DNA of 64,000 bases from UBA11606 sp964504305 (lineage in GTDB: Bacteria; Actinomycetota; Acidimicrobiia; Acidimicrobiales; Aldehydirespiratoraceae): positions 57,526-121,525 of the forward strand of contig CAZDEB010000011.1 of NCBI GenBank assembly GCA_964504305.1, read 5' to 3'. Positions 57,792-64,000 of the stretch are shown one piece after another. Every line of letters starts with the position of its first letter. Position 1 is the stretch's first letter. Position numbers and translations under genes: made by a program. Below the pieces are notes generated by a model that worked only from the letters and a program-made list of their open reading frames with translations, made no database searches and was not told where the DNA came from.

Positions 57792-60361
57792 GTGTGCCAG
57801 AAGAGTTACCGCCGTCTGCCCGGAAGCTGCTGGTGGACTGGGCAAATGAGCAGGACGCCTGGATTCGTTCGCTCGCTGCGGAGGTCCTGGCGACCCGACA
57901 GGCGCCGTCCGGAGATGTGCTTGCCGCAACCTACGAGACGTACCTGATCGAAAAGGGTCTTCGCCCCGGTGACGCGCCCTCAAGTCCACAGATCACATTC
58001 GATGAATCGCTCAGCTCGGAAGCGGCCGACTTTTTCATCGAGCGCCTGTCCGACATTCGAGGTGTCAACGCTCTCGCTCCTGACCAGGCGATCGACTTCA
58101 ACTCAAGCCTGACGATCCTCTTCGGGGAGAACGGCGCTGGTAAGACCGGATACTCCCGAGTCTTCAAGCGACTCGCAGCCGTGCGAACTGCAGAACCAAT
58201 CCTGCCGAACGTTCATGACACGACGGCGACCCGCGAACTCAAGGCCACGATCACCTACCGAACGGGCATCGAGGGGCCCAAGACGCTCGGCTGGGAAGGT
58301 GAGTCCGGAGTCGCCCCCTTCACTCGACTCTCGGTCTTCGACACTCCCTCTCTTCGCCTCCATGTAGACGAGAATCTGCCCTACACCTACACACCACGTG
58401 ACCTCGCTCTGTTCCCTCTCCTCGACGAGGCGATTGGAGACATCCGTCAGAGGCTGGACTCGGAAATTGCCGCGAAGACGTCGCACGGAAACCCCTTTCT
58501 GCAGTTCTTCACCCGCGGAACCTCGGCTTATCAGGTCATAGAGACCATTGGCGCTGCCACCGACCTCGACGAGATCAGGCGGCTAGCCGACACGGAGGAC
58601 GCCCCTCAAGAGCGGGTGGCCGCGCTTGAGCACAGTGTCGAGGCGCTCAAGTCGACCGCAATCTCAGCGCAACTCACGACAGCGAAGTCACAGGGTGATC
58701 TGTACGAGGGACTGTTTCGGGTTGCCAAGGTATGGGAAGGCCTGAACATCAAGGCGTACAACGAGGCGGTAGCCACTGCCAAGGAGGCGGAAGACGAGGT
58801 CAAGAACCTTCGGGCGGAGTTGTACTCAAACGTCGGACTCTCAGGCGAAGGCGAAGAGGAGTGGCAGGAGTTCATCCTTAGCGCCGAGGCGTACGTGCGC
58901 CACAAGAGTGATCACGACTACCCGGCCTCCGGTGACACGTGCATCTACTGTCATCAGTCGCTAGGCCCGGAAGCTCTTACCCTCGTCGAGCAGTACCGAG
59001 ATTTCGCCAGAGACAAAGCTCAGGAACTTGTTGCGGCCTCCAGGCGAACGATGGGGACGTTGACTTCAGATCTTCGTGGTCTGCCGGTGGAGACCTACCC
59101 ACAGCGGATCGCGACCCACGATGATTCTTCGAGCCCCGACGAGGTGTTGGCGACAGCACGAGGACTGATTGGAGTCGTGGCCGCGGCTCAAACCGCTGCT
59201 GCGGAGGGTGGTGCGATCGAGCCTGGCATAGTCGCCGTCGACGACAACTGGACCGTTGAGATCTCCACTCGGAAAGACGCGGCTCGCACTCTTGCGAAGG
59301 AACTCACGGGTCGGGCCGAAGAACGTCGACTCGCCCTGGAGGCTGCGCAGAAGGAGCTGAACGAGCTTCGAGACGCAGTTGAGCTTGGCTCTCGACTCGA
59401 CTCGATCGAAGCGTACGTATCCGAGAGGAAGTGGTCTCAGAAGGCTGGGCAGTTGTCGAAGCGGATTCCGCCGATCCGGACATCCCTCACGAACCTCGCC
59501 AAGATCGCGTCGCAGGAGCTAGTCAACGCCGATTTCGCCTCTCGATTCGAGGAAGAGTGCGAGTCCCTGCGTGCACCATCCGTAGGGCTGGAGTTCCCAG
59601 GCCAGAAGGGCCAGGCTGCTCGCCGGAAGACGGTTCCCGTTGCGAAGAACCCCTCCGAGGTTCTCTCAGAGGGAGAGCAGAAGGTCATTGGCCTCGCAGA
59701 CTTCCTCGCGGAAGCCGGGCTCCGGCTGACACCGTCGCCGATCGTTCTCGACGACCCGGTGAACAGCCTTGACTATCGCAGGATCAGAGAGGTCGCGGAT
59801 CGAGTTGCGTCGCTCTCTGCGGACCGACAAGTGATCGTGTTCACGCACAACATCTGGTTTGCCGCTGAACTCTTGGCAAGGTTCGAAAGCGACACCAGCC
59901 GATGCACCTACTACAGCATTACCGACGACCAAGCGAAGGGGACCGTCGTTCCGGGCAGCCATCCCCGTTGGGACACTGTGAGCAAGACTGCAAAACGGAT
60001 CAACGTCCTGATCGACAGCGCGAAGTCAGCGGAGGGAGCTGTACAAGAGGCGCTCATCGAGAACGCCTACAGCTCGATTCGAAGCTGGTGCGAGACAGTG
60101 GTCGAGATGGAGTTCCTTGCGGGCGTTACCCAGCGGTACCAGCCGAACGTGATGATGACTGCCATCGACAAGATCAAGGGAGAGCACCTCGCCGAGGCCT
60201 TCAACGTCATCGGGCCGCTGTTCAAGAAGGCGTGTCGGGTAACGGAGGCTCACTCACAGCCACTTGAGACTCTCTCGGTACGCCCGACACTCACAGAACT
60301 GGAGGCAGACTGGGAGGCGCTGCGAGCAGCACGGAAGGCCTACGCCGACGCCTCGTCCTAG
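57788..60361 (+). CDS. RloC/PrrC-like Rad50-type ATPase with probable anticodon-nuclease C-terminus
   Basis: 857 residues. Walker A ILFGENGAGKTGYSR (~111), long charged coiled-coil arms (~285-360 and ~500-560) around CIYC (~384), a CxxC resembling the Rad50/RloC zinc hook, ABC signature LSEGEQKVIGLADFLAE (~626), Walker B PIVLDDPVNSLDYRR (~651) and VIVFTHN (~682). The C-terminal domain holds Arg765-x3-Glu769-x30-His800. PrrC's catalytic triad is Arg320, Glu324, His356 (x3 and x31), so the spacing matches within one residue. RloC and PrrC cut the tRNA anticodon loop when restriction is compromised and are encoded beside type I systems, as here. ATG 57788 overlaps the previous stop. Confidence 0.82.
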   Translation: MSVPEELPPSARKLLVDWANEQDAWIRSLAAEVLATRQAPSGDVLAATYETYLIEKGLRPGDAPSSPQITFDESLSSEAADFFIERLSDIRGVNALAPDQAIDFNSSLTILFGENGAGKTGYSRVFKRLAAVRTAEPILPNVHDTTATRELKATITYRTGIEGPKTLGWEGESGVAPFTRLSVFDTPSLRLHVDENLPYTYTPRDLALFPLLDEAIGDIRQRLDSEIAAKTSHGNPFLQFFTRGTSAYQVIETIGAATDLDEIRRLADTEDAPQERVAALEHSVEALKSTAISAQLTTAKSQGDLYEGLFRVAKVWEGLNIKAYNEAVATAKEAEDEVKNLRAELYSNVGLSGEGEEEWQEFILSAEAYVRHKSDHDYPASGDTCIYCHQSLGPEALTLVEQYRDFARDKAQELVAASRRTMGTLTSDLRGLPVETYPQRIATHDDSSSPDEVLATARGLIGVVAAAQTAAAEGGAIEPGIVAVDDNWTVEISTRKDAARTLAKELTGRAEERRLALEAAQKELNELRDAVELGSRLDSIEAYVSERKWSQKAGQLSKRIPPIRTSLTNLAKIASQELVNADFASRFEEECESLRAPSVGLEFPGQKGQAARRKTVPVAKNPSEVLSEGEQKVIGLADFLAEAGLRLTPSPIVLDDPVNSLDYRRIREVADRVASLSADRQVIVFTHNIWFAAELLARFESDTSRCTYYSITDDQAKGTVVPGSHPRWDTVSKTAKRINVLIDSAKSAEGAVQEALIENAYSSIRSWCETVVEMEFLAGVTQRYQPNVMMTAIDKIKGEHLAEAFNVIGPLFKKACRVTEAHSQPLETLSVRPTLTELEADWEALRAARKAYADASS

Positions 60362-60385
60362 ATACCGGTTCGCCAGCAGCTCAGC

Positions 60386-60416
60386 CGGGGTTTGAAAGCT
60401 GTCCTATAAGGCCCAC
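60386..60416. other. attR of the integrated element
   Basis: Arm CGGGGTTTGAAA (60386-60397), 13 bases, then core GCCCAC (60411-60416). The arm is the exact reverse complement of that in attL. Joining the element ends gives a 55-bp attP of arm-13-core-12-arm, a normal size for serine integrases. Confidence 0.75.
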
Positions 60417-60448
60417 TCGTTGTTGTCGTTCCGACAACACTCGTGGGC
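60411..60448. terminator. Hairpin at the right junction, probable original tRNA-Val terminator
   Basis: GCCCAC (60411-60416) pairs with GTGGGC (60443-60448), and TGTTGTCG (60421-60428) pairs with CGACAACA (60432-60439). Before integration this hairpin would have followed the tRNA-Val acceptor stem directly, since the attachment core forms its first arm. Confidence 0.5.
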
Positions 60449-60644
60449 GCATGCGGCGCTGCGTTGTGCCTTCCAGGCGGGCCGTTCAAGCGCCACGGAG
60501 GCTCGCTCGTTCAGCCGAAACGGTTGGCGGTGCTCATCGAGACGCGGGGCGTCGCGAGATTTCCGCCGCGGCGGACTTGTGAGCGTTCGCTCTTTTGTGG
60601 CCTGCCAACTTAGCTAAGGTCAGCCACCTGGGGGTAGCCGACTG

Positions 60645-61976
60645 ATGGAGATTGAACACGAGACGCATTACGCACGGTCTGGCGATATCCACATTGCGTA
60701 TCAGGTGTTCGGCGACGGCCCGTTCAACGTCGTGGTCATTCCCGGTGCATGGAGCCACGTGGAACTGGGCTGGGAGACCTCGGGCGCGATGCTCGAGCGC
60801 TTCGCCAAGTTCGCACGGGTCGCGATCTTCGACAAGCGCGGAACGGGCCTGTCCGACCGCAACGTCGGCATCGCCCCGCTCGAGGTTCGCATGGACGACA
60901 CCCGTGCGGTGATGGACGCGTGCGGCATGGAGTCCGCGTCCATCCTTGGTATGTCCGAGGGCGGCCCGATGGCCTTGCTGTTCGCAGCGACGTTCCCCGA
61001 GCGCGTGCGCTCACTGGTCATGTACGGGTCCTCCCCGACATGGCGGTTCGTGCCGGAGGTGCCGGGTTCGGCCAAAGCCGCCCGCTACGCGACCGAGCTC
61101 GCGCGGGTTATCGAGTCCGGTTGGGGCACCGCTGAGGGTTGGCACTTCTGGGTCGGATCCGACTTCGACGTTCCGGAACTGCGTCCCAACATCGCCCGAG
61201 CGTGGCGTACGATGGTGAGCCCTCGCGACGCACGACAGATCATGGAGATGACGCGGCAGATCGACGTTCGCAAGACACTGCCATTGGTCACCTGTCCGAC
61301 GATCGTCATTGCGTCCAGTGAAGATGAAATCGGTCCGCCGGAGACGGGGCGGTGGATGGCCGATCAGATCCCGGACGCCCGCTACGCGGAGATCGAAGGC
61401 CCCCATTACCCCGTGTGGCCGGGTCAGGCCGAGAAGCTGACCACGCTGATCGAAGAGTTCCTCACCGGCGCAGCGGTGGCCATGCCCGTCACTCGTGCGC
61501 TGTCGACCGTGCTCTTTACCGACATCGTCTCGTCAACCGACACCGCAGCGAGGCTCGGCGACCAGCGCTGGAGAGAGATGCTCGAGGCCCATGATCGGCT
61601 CGCGGCCCGGTTGGTGACGAACCACGGCGGCAATCTCGTCAAATCCACAGGCGACGGGATCCTGGCGACCTTCGATGGGCCCGGCCGCGCCGTGCGCTGC
61701 GCGCTGGAGCTCGCAACTGCGAGCGCCTCCGCCGGGATCGACATAAGAGCCGGGATCCACACCGGCGAGGTCGAACTTCGAAGCGATGGCGACGTCAGCG
61801 GGATCGCTGTCCATCTCGCCAGTCGGGTCGAGAGCGAGGCAGGAGCCGGTGAGGTCCTCGTGTCTCGGACCGTAACGGATCTCACCTTCGGAGCCGATCT
61901 GACATTCGAGAGCCGAGGGGAACACGAGTTGAAGGGAATCCCCGGTACTTGGGAACTGTTCGCCGCGCAGCCATGA
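60645..61976 (+). CDS. Alpha/beta-hydrolase fused to a class III adenylyl cyclase
   Basis: 443 residues. Residues 1-~275 are an alpha/beta hydrolase: oxyanion region VVIPGAWSH, RGTGLSDR, nucleophile elbow GMSEGGPM (Ser), late His in EGPHYPVWPG. Residues ~283-443 are a class III nucleotide cyclase: STVLFTDIVSSTDTAARLGD (metal Asp), KSTGDGILATFDGP (second metal Asp), AGIHTGEVELRSDGDVSGIAVHLASRVE (transition-state region) and LKGIPGTWELF. The pattern is common in actinobacteria: a small-molecule-binding hydrolase domain coupled to cAMP synthesis. ATG 60645. First chromosomal gene right of the element. Confidence 0.93.
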   Translation: MEIEHETHYARSGDIHIAYQVFGDGPFNVVVIPGAWSHVELGWETSGAMLERFAKFARVAIFDKRGTGLSDRNVGIAPLEVRMDDTRAVMDACGMESASILGMSEGGPMALLFAATFPERVRSLVMYGSSPTWRFVPEVPGSAKAARYATELARVIESGWGTAEGWHFWVGSDFDVPELRPNIARAWRTMVSPRDARQIMEMTRQIDVRKTLPLVTCPTIVIASSEDEIGPPETGRWMADQIPDARYAEIEGPHYPVWPGQAEKLTTLIEEFLTGAAVAMPVTRALSTVLFTDIVSSTDTAARLGDQRWREMLEAHDRLAARLVTNHGGNLVKSTGDGILATFDGPGRAVRCALELATASASAGIDIRAGIHTGEVELRSDGDVSGIAVHLASRVESEAGAGEVLVSRTVTDLTFGADLTFESRGEHELKGIPGTWELFAAQP

Positions 61977-62174
61977 GCCGAGCGGAGAGGGCGGGTGCAC
62001 GCGTTCGCCAATGGTCGCGGCCCACTCGACCTCGCCGCACGCGGCGCAACATCTCAACCCTCACGGGTCGTGCTATCGCTGCCACGTACGAAGTGGTTGG
62101 ATTAACTCGACGATTCGGTGTGCGGTAGTTTGCCGCGGGGGCCCACGCGGGTCCGACAACAAGGAGATCGGCAC

Positions 62175-63164
62175 ATGAGCGAACGAGTCCTGCTTACGGG
62201 CATTACCGGCTACATCGGGCAGCACTGCGGCGCCGAGTTGCTCAAAGGCGGCTACGAGGTCGTCGGCACGGTGCGATCTCAGCAAAAAGCGGCCGCGGCG
62301 CGTTCGGCACTCGAGAAAGTGGCGTCGGTCGACAAGTTGCAGATTGTTGAAGCCGATCTACTTTCCGACGACGGGTGGGACGCCGCGGTCGACGGGTGCA
62401 CCTACGTGTTGCACGTGGCGTCTCCTTTCTTCCTGTCGGAGCCCGACGACGAAAACGAGTTCATCACCCCTGCGGTCGAAGGCACCAAACGGGTTGTGAG
62501 CGCGGCGATGAGGGCCGGCGTGAAGCGGTTGGTTCTGACATCGTCGGTCGCGTCGGTCTCGGCCGGTAGGGGTTCGGGGACCTTTGGACCCGAGTCGTGG
62601 TCCGACACCAACACTGATATTGGGGCCTACTCAAAGAGCAAGACCCTTGCCGAACAAGCAGCATGGGAACTGGTTGATGGTTCCGAAATGGAACTGGCCA
62701 CGATCAACCCGGCCGCCGTGTTGGGACCATCGCTCGGTGCGAATCCCGACGCCCAGAGCGTCCAACTGATGACCGACATGATCACCGGCAAGATGCCGAT
62801 GTACCCCGATCTCACCCTGGGCATCGTCGACGTTCGCGACGTTGCTCGACTTCACGTCAAAGCGATGACCGCGCCGGGTGCGGCAGGGAAACGGTTCATT
62901 GCTTCTACCGCCGAACCGATCGAGATGGCTACGACGGCACGCATCCTCAAGGATGCCGGCTACAACAAGGCCCCATCGCGCAAAGCCCCGACGCTGCTTT
63001 TGAGGCTCATGGGTTTGTTCGACAAAGACGTCAAAGCGATGTTGCCTTTGTTGGGCACCCGAGCCAACTTCGACAATTCCGCAGCGTTGGAGATTCTCGA
63101 TTGGGAACCGATGCCGATCGAGGATTCGATCACCGAGATGGCTTCGGCGATCTCGACGACGTAG
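62175..63164 (+). CDS. Extended SDR: NAD-dependent epimerase/dihydroflavonol-reductase-like
   Basis: 329 residues. Rossmann motif LLTGITGYIGQHCGAELL (TGxxGxxG), VLHVASPFF, TSSVASVSAG, catalytic Tyr-x3-Lys in GAYSKSKTLAEQAAW, NPAAVLGPS, and a C-terminal domain as in plant-type 4-dihydroflavonol reductases and cinnamoyl-CoA reductases. It reduces a carbonyl or aldehyde, substrate unknown. ATG 62175 follows AAGGAG. Confidence 0.88.
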   Translation: MSERVLLTGITGYIGQHCGAELLKGGYEVVGTVRSQQKAAAARSALEKVASVDKLQIVEADLLSDDGWDAAVDGCTYVLHVASPFFLSEPDDENEFITPAVEGTKRVVSAAMRAGVKRLVLTSSVASVSAGRGSGTFGPESWSDTNTDIGAYSKSKTLAEQAAWELVDGSEMELATINPAAVLGPSLGANPDAQSVQLMTDMITGKMPMYPDLTLGIVDVRDVARLHVKAMTAPGAAGKRFIASTAEPIEMATTARILKDAGYNKAPSRKAPTLLLRLMGLFDKDVKAMLPLLGTRANFDNSAALEILDWEPMPIEDSITEMASAISTT

Positions 63165-63208
63165 TCGGCTTTGGCCGCGACCTGGAACCAGGACGCGATA
63201 TTTCGCGA

Positions 63209-64000
63209 CTACAGCAGTTCGGCCAACATCGCCGCGGCCCGGGTAGCCCCGTTGGATTCCACATTGGCGGCCCGAGGACCCGCTTTGAGTTCCTCGATCA
63301 TGGCCTCGGCGATCACGTCAGGGCCCGACTCGGCATAAATCATCTTCCGACCGGCGCCGTACTGGTCGAGACGATGAGCAACGTGCACGTTTTGCTCAAA
63401 ATGATTCTTGAGCGGGAAGTAGAGGAACGGGGTCCCGGCCGCGGCGAGCTCCATCGTGGTGGTGAGACCGCCTTGCACAACTGCGAGGTCGCACGCGGCG
63501 AGTCGCTGGTCGAGATCGGGAACGAACCCAAACGCTTCGGCCCCCGCTGGCAGGTGGAACGAAGCAGGATCGAGTCGGGGTCCTGTAACAACGATCATCC
63601 GTAGGCCCGGCCGTTGGCGACGAGCGACCGGAAAGGCCGACAGGATCCTGCGGATCAGCCCGCCGCCCACGCCAGATCCGCCAACGCTCACAACCACGAC
63701 CTCCTCGTCCTCTCGCCAACCGAAGTGCCGGCGAAGTTCGCCCCGCGGTCCAAAGTCGTCGGGATGGCGTCCCAGCACATAACCAGAGAACTCGAAGTGG
63801 TCGGGAACCCAATCGCGCATATCGGGAAGGCCTGGTCCGAAACCGAGGGGGGCGATGTCGCGTTCGTTGCCGACGAAGATCGACCGGTCGCGAACGCCCG
63901 GGTTTTGTTCGACGTGACCGATCATCTCGGCGTTGTAGTCGCTGGTAAGGAACGCCTCGTGGTCCCCGCCTTCTGGCATCGGGACCCAGCCGACGAAATC
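63209..64000 (-). CDS. Glycosyltransferase, GT28/MurG-like C-terminal domain (partial, runs off the window)
   Basis: The frame is open through the right edge (DFVGWVPMPEGGDHEAF is already in frame), so the N-terminus lies beyond 64000. Visible are VVVVSVGGSGVGGGLIRRILSAFP (nucleotide-sugar loop), LRMIVVTGPRLD, VPDLDQRLAACDLAVVQGGLTTTMELAAAGTPFLYFPLKNHFEQNVHVAHRLDQYGAG (donor-binding signature of GT28/GT1) and a helical tail. Transfers a sugar from a UDP donor; the acceptor is unknown. Confidence 0.85.
   Translation of the reverse strand, partial: DFVGWVPMPEGGDHEAFLTSDYNAEMIGHVEQNPGVRDRSIFVGNERDIAPLGFGPGLPDMRDWVPDHFEFSGYVLGRHPDDFGPRGELRRHFGWREDEEVVVVSVGGSGVGGGLIRRILSAFPVARRQRPGLRMIVVTGPRLDPASFHLPAGAEAFGFVPDLDQRLAACDLAVVQGGLTTTMELAAAGTPFLYFPLKNHFEQNVHVAHRLDQYGAGRKMIYAESGPDVIAEAMIEELKAGPRAANVESNGATRAAAMLAELL

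Larger units (their letters stand above)
42354..60410. mobile_element. 18-kb integrative element in tRNA-Val carrying a type I restriction/anticodon-nuclease operon
   Basis: Bounded by attL and attR with the shared core GCCCAC. Contents from the left: serine integrase, ImmA-like protease, ImmR-like repressor, ArdA, replication-relaxation protein, VirD4-like coupling protein, small proteins, then hsdM-hsdS-hsdR-PIN-ORF68-RloC-like. A coupling protein is present but no relaxase or VirB4-like ATPase is recognised, so it is more likely mobilisable, or an actinomycete-type element using the replication-relaxation protein, than a full T4SS conjugative element. Confidence 0.85.

Noticed and set aside
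42354..60410. A complete conjugative T4SS or an insertion sequence in the element
   Set aside because: No VirB4-, VirB6- or VirB11-like protein, relaxase signature or transposase is recognisable; only the coupling-protein-like ATPase is present.

Overview
The window is high-GC DNA (roughly 60 percent) from an actinobacterium. Gene content and order (ribB-ribH; divergent aceBA and a RamB-type regulator; phoH-ybeY-corC-era; uppS-recO; glyS-dnaG-rpoD) fit the class Acidimicrobiia, but this is inferred from gene families and not from a 16S gene. The sequence is a scaffold. It carries two 100-N gaps, each flanked by the same exact 55-mer, and several genes whose reading frame switches once, so some 'broken' genes may be assembly errors.

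Layout. 0.1-7.7 kb: a laccase-like lipoprotein, a ribB-ribH-GNAT-phosphatase operon with a KstR-like palindrome upstream, a second GNAT protein with a DDFVP repeat, a secreted Ala/Pro/Thr-rich protein and an SDR oxidoreductase. 7.7-17.5 kb: an accessory region left of an intact tRNA-Lys gene. It holds two degenerate copies of that tRNA's 3' half (8645 and 10690), two different AbiE toxin-antitoxin pairs, a BNR-repeat protein, a large lipoprotein and three frame-disrupted genes. This looks like two old elements stacked at the tRNA-Lys attachment site. 17.5-42.3 kb: mostly core chromosome, with tRNA-Lys/His/Arg, cyclopropane synthase, glyoxylate shunt, phoH-ybeY-corC-era, dinG, uppS, recO, an RDD protein, glyS-dnaG-rpoD, tRNA-Asn, tRNA-Ile2, a Bcp peroxiredoxin with an in-frame UGA exactly at the catalytic cysteine (candidate selenoprotein), an inositol-phosphatase-family protein, a Nudix protein and tRNA-Val.

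42.35-60.41 kb: an 18-kb integrative element in the 3' end of tRNA-Val. Its left part is a large serine integrase, ImmA-like protease, ImmR-like repressor, ArdA antirestriction protein, replication-relaxation protein, VirD4-type coupling protein and several tiny proteins. The repressor's probable operator, CTGCG-N4-CGCAG, occurs three times, at both regulated promoters. Its right part is a defence operon built almost wholly with ATGA overlaps: hsdM-hsdS-hsdR, a PIN-domain nuclease, a 68-codon ORF, and a Rad50/RloC-like ATPase whose C-terminus carries R-x3-E-x30-H, close to the PrrC anticodon-nuclease triad. The attachment core (GCCCAC) and 12-bp inverted integrase arms can be read at both ends, so attP and attB can be reconstructed. 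60.4-64 kb: chromosome again, with an alpha/beta-hydrolase fused to an adenylyl cyclase, an extended SDR reductase and a glycosyltransferase running off the window.

The most interesting items are the candidate selenocysteine peroxiredoxin and the six-gene restriction/PIN/anticodon-nuclease operon. ArdA, which would antagonise that restriction system, sits in the same element under what looks like a separate, repressor-controlled promoter.
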